This document shows, one piece after another, positions 27,415 to 34,944 of a stretch of 38,554 nt of DNA. A model generated the notes under the pieces. It was not told where the DNA came from, did no database searches, and saw nothing but the letters and a program-made list of their open reading frames with translations. This DNA comes from Phenylobacterium sp. Its GTDB lineage: Bacteria > Pseudomonadota > Alphaproteobacteria > Caulobacterales > Caulobacteraceae. Location of the stretch: NCBI RefSeq assembly GCF_030697305.1, contig NZ_JAUYQL010000006.1:1-38554 (forward strand), given 5' to 3'. Position 1 is the stretch's first letter. Each line of letters opens with the position of its first letter. Position numbers and translations under genes: made by a program.

Positions 27415-27579
27415 ATGCTCGACCTCGACCCCGCACCCTACGCCGCCTACGTCTGGCCGGCCTACGCCGCAACGGCCCTGGTGTTCGTGGCGATGATCGG
27501 GCTGTCGCTCGCGCATGCGAGGCGCTGGCGCGCCCGCGCCGGGGAGGTCCGCAAGGACGCGCCCAGGGACACGACGTGA
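27415..27579 (+). CDS. ccmD: Heme exporter protein CcmD
   Basis: 54-aa protein with one transmembrane segment (YVWPAYAATALVFVAMIGLS), the typical N-terminal YAAYVWPAYA motif and a basic, Arg-rich cytoplasmic tail. It holds CcmE-heme release by the CcmABC complex. It starts 7 nt after ccmC and its TGA overlaps the ccmG GTG start. It is easily missed because it is short; position and motif make it secure. Confidence 0.9.
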   Translation: MLDLDPAPYAAYVWPAYAATALVFVAMIGLSLAHARRWRARAGEVRKDAPRDTT

Positions 27580-28091
27580 AGCGCTGGCTGGCCGCCCTGC
27601 CGTTGATCGCCCTGGCGGCGCTCGGCGCGCTATTCGCCCTCTACGCCCTCAACCGCAATCCGCACGTCGAGCCCCAGGCGCTGGTCGGCAAGCCGGTCCC
27701 GGCGCTGACCTTGCCCGACCTCGATGGCGGCGTCGCCCGGCCCCTGCGCGCGGCGCTGGGCGACGGCCCGGCCCTGGTCAACTTCTACGCCTCCTGGTGC
27801 GCGCCCTGCGAGGTGGAGCAACCGGCCCTCGTCGCCCTGAAGGCCAGTGGCGTGCGCATCATCGGCGTCGCCTACAAGGACGCGCCGCAGAACGCCCAGG
27901 CCTTCCTCGATCGCCTGGGCGACCCGTTCGCCGCGCGCCTGGTGGATCGCGATGGCCGCGGCGGCATCGAGTTCGGGGTCACCGGCGTGCCCGAGACCTT
28001 CGCCGTGCGCGCCGACGGCGTCATCGCCGCCAAGCACTCCGGACCGATGTCGCTCAGCCAGGCGCAGGCGCTGCTCGCCAAGGCCCGTTAA
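27576..28091 (+). CDS. ccmG: Thioredoxin-like CcmG/DsbE, cytochrome c biogenesis
   Basis: 171-aa membrane-anchored periplasmic thioredoxin that reduces apocytochrome c before heme attachment. An N-terminal anchor (residues 4-25) is followed by the thioredoxin fold with WCAPC (C75, C78), then EQPALVALKASGVRIIGVAYKD, the GVPETFAV strand with the cis-Pro, and a late GPMS loop. The start is GTG 27576, overlapping ccmD in a GTGA arrangement, so translation is coupled. No ccmF/ccmH follows in the window. Confidence 0.95.
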   Translation: MKRWLAALPLIALAALGALFALYALNRNPHVEPQALVGKPVPALTLPDLDGGVARPLRAALGDGPALVNFYASWCAPCEVEQPALVALKASGVRIIGVAYKDAPQNAQAFLDRLGDPFAARLVDRDGRGGIEFGVTGVPETFAVRADGVIAAKHSGPMSLSQAQALLAKAR

Positions 28092-28158
28092 CCAGCTGTT
28101 GAGCAGCGCGCCAACATGGTAAGCGCAAGGTTAATCCCGCTCACCGGACCCGCGCCCC

Positions 28159-28404
28159 GTGACCCCGATCCGCCCGCCCGCGATCACCGACTCCCCGGCC
28201 GTCCAGCGCAGCGACCCGGCGCGCGACGCCGCACAACGAGCGTTCTTCGAGGCCGCGCTCGGCCGCACGCCTGCGCCCAATCCCGTGGTTCCTGCCCAAG
28301 CTCAGGCCGTGGCGCCCGCGGCGGTCCAACGGATCCCCGATCCGGAGGCGCCCGCGCCGACCCGCATCCTGCGCCCAGGCTCGCTGCTCGACATCAGGGT
28401 CTGA
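28159..28404 (+). CDS. Small hypothetical protein, 81 aa
   Basis: 81-aa frame from a GTG at 28159. The middle is rich in Pro and Ala and disordered, and the end ILRPGSLLDIRV looks conserved. No signal peptide or membrane span is seen. A TTAA-rich stretch lies before it. It sits after ccmG on the same strand with a 67-nt gap and converges on the TetR gene. I cannot name a family. Confidence 0.55.
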   Translation: MTPIRPPAITDSPAVQRSDPARDAAQRAFFEAALGRTPAPNPVVPAQAQAVAPAAVQRIPDPEAPAPTRILRPGSLLDIRV

Positions 28405-28421
28405 GACCCAACATCCACGGC

Positions 28422-28453
28422 ACGTCATTCCCGGCTTGGCTCGAGGGTGACGT
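28422..28453. repeat. Imperfect palindrome between convergent genes
   Basis: Arms ACGTCA (28422-28427) and TGACGT (28448-28453) pair perfectly and the inner bases pair partly. The left arm resembles the half of the imuB palindrome (GTCATTCCCGGCTTG here against GTCATCCTCGGGCTTG there), so it may be a decayed copy. Lying between two convergent genes, it could also act as a terminator. Confidence 0.4.
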
Positions 28454-28471
28454 CAGTGAGGAAAGGGCGTC

Positions 28472-29107
28472 CTACTCGGGCCAGAGGTCTTGGACGTCGC
28501 CTTTGCGGTTCAGCATCCGCACCGCGCGCTTGACGATCGCCAGCAGCCGTTCGCGCCGCGCATCCTGATCGTAGGTCAGCGCGCCGCGCGCCAGGCCCTC
28601 GAGCAGGAAGCGTCCGAGGTCGCGGCTGGCCTGGAAGCGCGCGCCGCCGCCGGCCTGGGCCAGCGCCAGGAAGCGCTCGCCCACCTGGGCGCGGTCGAAG
28701 GCGTTCTGCGCCGCCGACAGCCGCTCGCGCAGCATCGGGTCCGTGCGCGCCGCGGATTCGAGTTCGGCGAAGGCCACGAACGGCGCAGTGTGCAGCAGCG
28801 CCCAGTAGGCGTCGATCGCCTGCTCAGTGGCGTCGCCGCCCGGCGAGGCGGGCTTGGAAGCGGCTTCCTCGAACAGTCGCGCGCGTTCGACCTCGATGTG
28901 CGCGACGGCGGCCTGAACCAGCTCCTCGCGTCCGGCGAAATGATAGAGCATCGCCCCGCGCGTCAGCTTCGCCGCATCGGCGATCAGGCCATTGGTCGCG
29001 GCGTGGTACCCCACCTCCGCGAACAGCTTCATGGCTGCATCGAGAATGCGTGATCGGGTACGCCGGGATTTCGGCGTCTGCTTGGGGGAATAGGTTCTGG
29101 CGTCCAT
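28472..29107 (-). CDS. TetR-family transcriptional regulator
   Basis: 211-aa regulator. The N-terminal HTH (about 15-60) is SRRTRSRILDAAMKLFAEVG with ADAAKLTRGAMLYHFAGREE as recognition helix and post-helix. The C-terminal ligand domain follows (about 75-205). The start MDARTYSPKQTP at 29107 was preferred to an upstream ATG at 29143. It diverges from the PlcP-type gene across a 143-nt gap, so it may control that gene, itself, or both. The ligand is unknown. Confidence 0.92.
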   Translation of the reverse strand: MDARTYSPKQTPKSRRTRSRILDAAMKLFAEVGYHAATNGLIADAAKLTRGAMLYHFAGREELVQAAVAHIEVERARLFEEAASKPASPGGDATEQAIDAYWALLHTAPFVAFAELESAARTDPMLRERLSAAQNAFDRAQVGERFLALAQAGGGARFQASRDLGRFLLEGLARGALTYDQDARRERLLAIVKRAVRMLNRKGDVQDLWPE

Positions 29108-29250
29108 CGTATGACAACGAGCGATCGGGGAGGATCGCCGCAACGTCTACCAGCCCTCCCCTGCGACACGCTAGCGCAGAGCTGCTGTTTCACGAAAGCG
29201 ACGCAAAATCAGCTTAACCCGCAGGCAGATTAGGGCTCTAGGGGCGGGGC

Positions 29251-30066
29251 ATGCCCGATTTCGGATTACAGCGTTATCGTAGCGTGTTCATTTCCGACGT
29301 CCACCTCGGCACGCGTGGCTGTCAGGCGGAGCTTCTGCTGGACTTCATCCGCCTCACCGAGTTTGACCGACTCTATCTGGTTGGAGACATTGTCGACGGT
29401 TGGAAGATGAAGCGTGGCTGGTTCTGGCCGCAGAGCCACAACGATGTGGTGCAGAAGATCCTGCGCCTCGCCCGGCGCGGCGTCGAAGTGATCTACATCC
29501 CCGGCAACCACGACGATCAGGTGCGTGACTTTTGCGGCATCCACTTTGGCGGCGTGGTAGTGGCGCGCGACACGATCCACCAGACCGCCGACGGCCGCCG
29601 GTTCCTGGTCACCCATGGCGACGAGTTCGACGGCGTGGTCCGCTATGCGCCGTGGCTGGCGCATCTGGGGGACGCGGCCTACTGCGCTCTGCTCGCCGCC
29701 AACACGACCTTCAACCGCCTGCGCAGGCGCCTCGGCCTCGGCTACTGGAGCCTCTCGGCCTACCTGAAGGGTCGGGTGAAAAATGCGCTGCAGTTCATCG
29801 ATGGCTTCGAGACCGCGCTCGCCGACGAAACGCGACGCCGTGGCGTCGACGGGGTGATCTGTGGCCACATCCACAAGGCCGAGATGCGGATGATCGACGG
29901 CGTGCTCTATGTGAACGACGGCGACTGGGTGGAAAGCTGCACCGCGCTGGTCGAGCACGACGACGGCCGGCTGGAGATCCTCGACTGGGCCAAGGCGCGG
30001 CCCCTCGCCGCAGTCCACGCCGCGCGCGGCCTGGCGAACGCCGAGCCGGAGCCGGCGCTCGCCTGA
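29251..30066 (+). CDS. plcP: PlcP-type metallophosphoesterase (LpxH/UDP-diacylglucosamine diphosphatase superfamily)
   Basis: 271-aa calcineurin-like phosphoesterase. The metal-binding motifs are SDVHLG (D16, H18), GDIVDGW (D46), GNHDDQ (86-91), THGDEFD and GHIHKAEMR. The sequence resembles PlcP, a phospholipase C that breaks down phosphatidylcholine and related lipids under phosphate starvation in Sinorhizobium and marine bacteria, more than E. coli LpxH; automatic labels usually say UDP-2,3-diacylglucosamine diphosphatase. This PlcP reading is an inference from similarity as remembered and from the gene pair. It is followed 44 nt later by a GT4 glycosyltransferase, and phosphate-uptake genes lie beyond. 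Confidence 0.75.
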   Translation: MPDFGLQRYRSVFISDVHLGTRGCQAELLLDFIRLTEFDRLYLVGDIVDGWKMKRGWFWPQSHNDVVQKILRLARRGVEVIYIPGNHDDQVRDFCGIHFGGVVVARDTIHQTADGRRFLVTHGDEFDGVVRYAPWLAHLGDAAYCALLAANTTFNRLRRRLGLGYWSLSAYLKGRVKNALQFIDGFETALADETRRRGVDGVICGHIHKAEMRMIDGVLYVNDGDWVESCTALVEHDDGRLEILDWAKARPLAAVHAARGLANAEPEPALA

Positions 30067-30110
30067 GCGCGCGTTGACAGCCCCGTCGAATTGAAGGCAG
30101 TTCCCCTGCC

Positions 30111-31514
30111 ATGATCCCGCCGATGCCCGCGACCCTGCGCGATCGCCAGAAGGCCGCGACCCGAGAACAGATTCTGCGGGCCGTGGCGCGCCTGATCGAG
30201 GCAGGCCCGCTTGAGGACCTGAGCTACGCCGAGGTCGCCAAGGCGGCCGGCGTCGGCGAGCGCACCGTCTATCGCCACTTCCCAACCAAGGAAGCGCTGC
30301 TGGGCGCCTTCTGGGCCTGGCTGCAGACCCAGGCGGCACAGGCGGATGCGCCGCCCGTGCGGCCCAGGCCCGCGCGCCTGCGCGACGCGATCACCGCGCC
30401 CCGGGACGCCCAGCGCCCGATGCGCATCCTGCTGGCCACCGACGCCTGGGAGCCGCAGGTCAACGGCGTCGTGCGCACCCTGACCCGCGTCGTCCAGGAG
30501 CTGCGCGAGATGGGCCACACCGTCGAGGTGGTCAGCCCCGACCAGTTCAAGACCTTTCCGCTGCCCACCTATCCGGAGATCAAGGTGGCTCTGGGCGCCT
30601 ATGAGCCGGTGCAGGAACGCTTCAAGGCCTTCGAGCCCGAGGCCGTGCACATCGCCACTGAAGGGCCCATCGGCCTCGCCGCGCGGCGCATCTGCGTGGA
30701 ATGGAAGCTACCTTTCACCACCAGCTATCACACCCGCTTCCCGGAATACGTGTCTGCCCGCCTGCCGCTGCCGCTGGCCGCCGGCTACGCCTACATGAAG
30801 TGGTTCCACAAGCCGTCGGGCCGCCTGATGGTCGCCACGCCGACCATGCGCGACGAGCTCGCGCGCCACGGCTTCCGCAACATCTCCGCCTGGTCGCGCG
30901 GTGTTGACACCAACAGCTTCCACCCGCGCGCCGAGCACGAGCCGGACATCTTCGAGGGCCTCGCCAGGCCGGTGTTCCTTTATGTCGGCCGCGTCGCCGT
31001 CGAGAAGAACATCGAGGCTTTCCTCGGCCTGAACCTGCCCGGGACCAAGGTGGTGGTCGGCGACGGCCCGCAGCGCGAGGACCTGATCGTCGAGCATCCG
31101 GACGCGAAGTTCGTCGGCGCCAAATTCGGGGACGAATTGGCCGCCCACTTCGCCTGCGCCGACGTATTCGTCTTCCCGTCGCTCACCGACACCTTCGGCC
31201 TGGTGATCCTCGAGGCGATGGCCGCCGGCACCCCGGTGGCGGCCTATCCGGCGCCCGGCCCGATCGACCTGATCCCCAATTCCGGCGCGGGCGTGCTGGC
31301 CCACAGCGCCACCGAGGGCCTACGCGAGGCCTGTCTGGACGCGCTGAAGCTGGATCGTTCGGTGGTCCGCGCCTTCGCCGAGACCTTCTCCTGGCGCGCC
31401 TGCGCCGAGGATTTCCTGCGCAACCTCCAGCCCTATCCGGAGCCGGAGAAGACCCGCTTCTGGCGCCGCCTGCGCCGCCTCGCCCGGGTCCGCCGCCGCC
31501 CGTCGGTCGCCTGA
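30111..31514 (+). CDS. TetR DNA-binding domain fused to GT4 glycosyltransferase (Agt-like)
   Basis: 467-aa frame, open throughout. Residues about 8-71 are a TetR-type HTH (REQILRAVARLIEAGPLEDL, then EVAKAAGVGERTVYRHFPTK) without its ligand domain. A 30-residue Pro/Ala linker leads to a GT4 glycosyltransferase from M104 (30420): MRILLATDAWEPQVNGVVRT, TSYHTRFPEYV, VFLYVGRVAVEKNI and FPSLTDTFGLVILEAMAAG with the sugar-nucleotide acidic motif. A normal enzyme would start at 30420, but that ATG has only a weak site. The glycosyltransferase resembles glycolipid-forming Agt/DAG glycosyltransferases, which fits the upstream PlcP-type gene. The fusion could be functional, or the remnant of a TetR gene deleted into agt. 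Confidence 0.85.
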   Translation: MIPPMPATLRDRQKAATREQILRAVARLIEAGPLEDLSYAEVAKAAGVGERTVYRHFPTKEALLGAFWAWLQTQAAQADAPPVRPRPARLRDAITAPRDAQRPMRILLATDAWEPQVNGVVRTLTRVVQELREMGHTVEVVSPDQFKTFPLPTYPEIKVALGAYEPVQERFKAFEPEAVHIATEGPIGLAARRICVEWKLPFTTSYHTRFPEYVSARLPLPLAAGYAYMKWFHKPSGRLMVATPTMRDELARHGFRNISAWSRGVDTNSFHPRAEHEPDIFEGLARPVFLYVGRVAVEKNIEAFLGLNLPGTKVVVGDGPQREDLIVEHPDAKFVGAKFGDELAAHFACADVFVFPSLTDTFGLVILEAMAAGTPVAAYPAPGPIDLIPNSGAGVLAHSATEGLREACLDALKLDRSVVRAFAETFSWRACAEDFLRNLQPYPEPEKTRFWRRLRRLARVRRRPSVA

Positions 31515-31612
31515 GCCGCAGCGCGCCCCTTCAGTCTTTCGCTTGCGGCAACTCCCCGTGCAACGTGGGAGGTGGCGCGCCCAACGGCCGCAACCGCAGG
31601 CGCGGCGCCACG

Positions 31613-31648
31613 AAAAAAAGCCGCCGCGGGGTGAGCCGCGACGGCTTT
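31613..31648 (-). terminator. Rho-independent terminator of pstS
   Basis: 13-bp stem with one mismatch (31617-31629 with 31636-31648). Read on the minus strand it is followed by a run of T (A run at 31613-31619 on the plus strand). It lies 28 nt after the pstS stop, an ideal intrinsic terminator for the minus-strand unit, and may also stop the glycosyltransferase transcript from the other side. Confidence 0.8.
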
Positions 31649-31675
31649 GATCGAATCGAGCGGATCGGCGTCTGA

Positions 31676-32716
31676 TCAGGACGTCGGGCGGGCCATGGGC
31701 GTGAGCTTGGCGATCGCCTGCTTCTGGGCATCGTGCTGGCTCTGGGGTAGCGGGATCAAGCCCCGCGACTGCAGATAGCCCCCACGCCCGGTCGCTGCGT
31801 CCGAAACTAGCTCTTGCATGAACTCCGGCAGCCCCTTGGTGACGCCGACATGGGCCTTCTTCACGTAGATGTAGAGCGAGCGCGACAGCGGGTAGGAGCC
31901 GTCGGAGATCGCGCCTGCCGTCGGCGCCACGCCGTTGACCGACGCGCCCTTAACCTTGTCCATATTCTCCTCGAGGAAGGAGTAGCCGAACACGCCCAGC
32001 GCGCCCGGCGTCTTGGTCAGGGTCTGGACGATGGCGTTGTCGTTTTCGCCTGCGTCGATCCAGCCGTTCTTACGCAGCGGGTCGACCATTTCCTTGAACT
32101 TCTTCTCGTTGTTCGAGCGCAGTTCATCGGCTGTCGGGAACTTGCGCGCACCCGCTTCGATTCCCAATTCCAGGAAAGCGTCTCGGGTGCCCGACGTCGG
32201 CGGCGGGCCGTAGACCTGGATGCGGTTGCCGGGCAGGCCCGAACCGACTTCATCCCAGGTGGTGTAGGGGTTGGGCACGAATTTGCCGCCGCGAAGGACG
32301 TTGGCGGCGAGGCCCAGGTAAAGGTGCTCGAGCTTGAAGTTGTAGCTCGGGCCTTCCTTGTCGGTGGCCACGACGATGCCATCGAAGCCGATCTTGATCT
32401 GAACGATGTCCTTCACACCCTTGGCGGCGCATTGGTCGAACTCGGACTTCTTCATCGGCCGCGAGGCGTTGGCGATGTCCGGGAAGGCGTCGCCGACGCC
32501 GCTGCAGAACAGCTTGATGCCGCCGCCGGTGCCCAGGCTCTCGACCTTGGGGGCCTTCGAGCCGGTCTTCTTGGCGTAGTTCTCCGCCACCCGCGTCACG
32601 AACGGGAAGACGGTGGACGATCCCGCCGCCCACACGTAGTCGCGGGCGGCTTGCGCCCCGGTGGCCGGCAGGAGCAGGGCCGCGGCAGCGGCACATCCCA
32701 TCAGTTGCTTGATCAT
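31676..32716 (-). CDS. pstS: Phosphate ABC transporter substrate-binding protein, PstS type
   Basis: 346-aa periplasmic phosphate-binding protein. It has a signal peptide (MIKQLMGCAAAAALLLPATG, cut near AQA) and the PstS fold: AAGSSTVFPFVTRVAENYAK near the N-terminus with the Ser/Thr phosphate cluster, GTGGGIKLFCSGVG, and YGPPPTSGTRDAFLELG. Tandem PstC/PstA/PstB are not in the window, so it must work with a transporter elsewhere or with an unlinked system. It is last in the minus-strand order phnC-phnD-phnE-porin-pstS, 56 nt after the porin, and has a good AGGAGAACC ribosome site. Confidence 0.93.
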   Translation of the reverse strand: MIKQLMGCAAAAALLLPATGAQAARDYVWAAGSSTVFPFVTRVAENYAKKTGSKAPKVESLGTGGGIKLFCSGVGDAFPDIANASRPMKKSEFDQCAAKGVKDIVQIKIGFDGIVVATDKEGPSYNFKLEHLYLGLAANVLRGGKFVPNPYTTWDEVGSGLPGNRIQVYGPPPTSGTRDAFLELGIEAGARKFPTADELRSNNEKKFKEMVDPLRKNGWIDAGENDNAIVQTLTKTPGALGVFGYSFLEENMDKVKGASVNGVAPTAGAISDGSYPLSRSLYIYVKKAHVGVTKGLPEFMQELVSDAATGRGGYLQSRGLIPLPQSQHDAQKQAIAKLTPMARPTS

Positions 32717-32772
32717 GAGGTTCTCCTCGAAACGGTCGGCCTTGCCCCTAAGGCAGAGCCGCCTGGGGTTAT

Positions 32773-33996
32773 CTAGAAGTCGAACTGCGCTCGAAACTGC
32801 AGGGTCTCGACGTCCACGTCAGCGCCGACAGCCGGATTGTCGTTCTCGGACTTCGTATAGTTCGCCATGAAGCGGACGTAGGGGTGCGGATACCAGTTCG
32901 CGCCCAGCGTCCAGGCTGAATACTCGCCTGCCGTGGTTGGCGCGCCGGTGATTTTCGTCAGATCGACGTTGTCGTAGCGAGCGGCCAGTTCCACCGCGCC
33001 GAACCCGCCGCTGGTCATCGGGTTGAGGATGCGGGTCCGCCCAAGTTCACCCTTTTTGACGTCCAGGTTTCGCATCTCGCCGGTCACGAACCAGGAGCCG
33101 GCCACATAGAAGGTGCGGAAGTCCTGATTCAGGCCTGCCAGCCGGTCTACATCCACGTTCGCCCACTCGGCCTGGACCGAGAATGGACCTTGGATGAACA
33201 AGCCCTCCAGACCGATCATGCGATCCGAGACGCCGACCGCGCCGCTAGAGGTGTAGCGGGCGCCGTAATTGGTATTGTTGCGGACCTGGTAGTTGAAGTT
33301 GGCTTGGTCCTGGCGATCGCGATAACGCGCCCAGGCGCCCAAGTGCAGTTTGGTGGCGTCGGCGTTGATCGGAACCCACGTTACGCGCGCGTTCGCACCG
33401 AAGGTCTCGCTACCGCCGGTCGGCCCTTGCGCCGGGTCCGCTGCGTTGACCGAGTCTCCAGACACCGCCGCCATCGCCGTCCACGTCTCGCCGTTTAGCT
33501 TCACAGCGACGTTCATCACACGGCCGACGTCCAGCGCGTCATTGAAGGGTCCGCGCTCCATGAAAGTGATGTAGCGCGAGGACGAGATGTTCTCGAACGA
33601 CACGGTCTTAAAATTGCCGACCATTATCGAGGTAGTGTCGTTGGGCTTATATTCGAGGATCAGGTCCTCCCACTGCGTAGTGCCTCCAGCGCTAGAAACC
33701 GACGCTTCGGCTTTGTAGGCCCAGTTCGCATTCCACGTGCCCTCTACGCCCAGGCGTGCAGTGCGAACGCGCGACACATCAGCAGTCAGATCTGCGCCCG
33801 TTTGGCGATCGACCTCCTGGTGGATGGCATCCATATAGACCCGGCCGCGCACCTTGAACGTGACGGTATCGTTGGTCCATTGCGGCGCGCCCTTCCAGGC
33901 GACCGTGGTGTCCTGCGCATGCGCGCTCGTGCCGAGGCCAAGCGCAAGGATGACGCCTGCGCCGGCCCCGCCGAACAGCGAGGTCTTGATATTCAT
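32773..33996 (-). CDS. oprP: Phosphate-selective OprP/OprO-type porin
   Basis: 407-aa outer-membrane porin. A signal peptide ends at AHAQD. The long beta-rich body with many strands (FKVRGRVYMDAIHQE, LGVEGTWNANWAYKAEA, WTLGANWYPHPYVRFMANYT) and a C-terminal aromatic residue (FRAQFDF) fit OprP family proteins. It probably carries phosphate or pyrophosphate across the outer membrane for the binding protein encoded next. The start at 33996 follows AAAGGACTTC. A possible PHO-like site lies upstream. phnE ends 135 nt away on the same strand. Confidence 0.9.
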   Translation of the reverse strand: MNIKTSLFGGAGAGVILALGLGTSAHAQDTTVAWKGAPQWTNDTVTFKVRGRVYMDAIHQEVDRQTGADLTADVSRVRTARLGVEGTWNANWAYKAEASVSSAGGTTQWEDLILEYKPNDTTSIMVGNFKTVSFENISSSRYITFMERGPFNDALDVGRVMNVAVKLNGETWTAMAAVSGDSVNAADPAQGPTGGSETFGANARVTWVPINADATKLHLGAWARYRDRQDQANFNYQVRNNTNYGARYTSSGAVGVSDRMIGLEGLFIQGPFSVQAEWANVDVDRLAGLNQDFRTFYVAGSWFVTGEMRNLDVKKGELGRTRILNPMTSGGFGAVELAARYDNVDLTKITGAPTTAGEYSAWTLGANWYPHPYVRFMANYTKSENDNPAVGADVDVETLQFRAQFDF

Positions 33997-34075
33997 TTTT
34001 GAAGTCCTTTGCCTATCCCCGTACCCATTCAGGGTAGGGGCGGCTTAACGACGTCCCGTGACGGTCCGCGCAAAG

Positions 34076-34108
34076 TTTCGCGACAAACCGGCTTCGGTTT
34101 TGTGACAG
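34076..34108 (-). promoter_or_regulatory. Candidate PHO-box-like site upstream of oprP
   Basis: On the minus strand CTGTCACAAAA (34098-34108) and TTGTCGCGAAA (34076-34086) are similar 11-mers exactly 22 bp apart, two helical turns. The first matches a PHO-box half site (CTGTCA). The intervening unit does not match, so this is weak. It lies 80-112 nt before the porin start. Confidence 0.35.
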
Positions 34109-34131
34109 TCGATCCGTCTACGGACGATCGT

Positions 34132-34944
34132 TCAGATCAGGCGGCTGCGCATGGCCTGCGACAGAAGATCGATCAGCGACACCGCCACGATGATCACGAT
34201 GATGATCGTCGATAGTTCCTGATAGGCGAAGGCGTTCAGCGACTCGAACAGCACCTGGCCGATGCCGCCGGCGCCGATCAGCCCCAGCACGGTCGCGGCG
34301 CGCGAATTGGATTCGAACCGGTACAGCGCGTAGGACGCCCATAGCGGCGCCACCTGAGGGATCACCGCCCAGACCACCTCCTGCAGCGGCGCGGCGCCGG
34401 TGGCGCGGACGCCTTCCACCGGTCCGCGGTCGATCGCCTCGACGGCCTCGGAGAACAGCTTGGCCAGCACGCCGCCGGTGTTGATCGCCAGCGCCAGGAC
34501 GCCCGCGAACGGCCCCAGTCCCACGGCGACGATGAAGAAGGTGCCGATCACCAGATCGGGGATCGAGCGCAGCAGGTTCATCAGCAATCGCATCGGCTGT
34601 TGCAGCCAGGGCGGTGAGATGTTGCGCGAGCAGACCAGGCCGAACGGGATCGCCAGCAACACCGCCAGACCCGTGCCCCACATGGCGATCTGCACGGTCA
34701 GCCACATCTGCGAGACGTAGAGTCCGATGTTGGTGAAGTCCGGCCGCAGCAGCTCGGCCCCGTACTGCCGCATGTTCTCGGAGTTGGAGAACAGCCGGCC
34801 GAGGTTGGACATCTCCACCGGCTTGAAGCTGATCACCAGCAGCACGATCACCGCGCCCCAGACCAGCATGTCCGGCGCGCGCTGCGCCAGGCTGCGGCTG
34901 GGCGGGGGCGGTATCCCCCCAGAAAGCGGCGTGGGCGTGCTCAT
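34132..34944 (-). CDS. phnE: Phosphonate-type ABC transporter permease PhnE
   Basis: 270-aa inner-membrane permease with six or so transmembrane segments. The BPD-type cytoplasmic loop reads EGVRATGAAPLQEVVWAVIP (near residue 180), the EAA motif that contacts PhnC. The LRSIPDLVIGTFFIVAVGLG segment is typical of PhnE. The start abuts the phnD stop with no gap. Only one permease gene is present (some systems have two), so it would act as a homodimer. No C-P lyase genes are seen, so the substrate may be phosphate, phosphite or a phosphonate handled elsewhere. Confidence 0.93.
   Translation of the reverse strand: MSTPTPLSGGIPPPPSRSLAQRAPDMLVWGAVIVLLVISFKPVEMSNLGRLFSNSENMRQYGAELLRPDFTNIGLYVSQMWLTVQIAMWGTGLAVLLAIPFGLVCSRNISPPWLQQPMRLLMNLLRSIPDLVIGTFFIVAVGLGPFAGVLALAINTGGVLAKLFSEAVEAIDRGPVEGVRATGAAPLQEVVWAVIPQVAPLWASYALYRFESNSRAATVLGLIGAGGIGQVLFESLNAFAYQELSTIIIVIIVAVSLIDLLSQAMRSRLI

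Noticed and set aside
28088..28102. CtrA-like site (TTAA-N7-TTGA) after ccmG
   Set aside because: It matches the TTAA-N7-TTAA pattern with one mismatch, but overlaps the ccmG stop, and TTAA there comes from the stop codon; too weak.
29108..29250. PHO box before the PlcP-type gene
   Set aside because: Only a poor CTGTTTC-like half site was found, without a proper repeat, so I do not list it.
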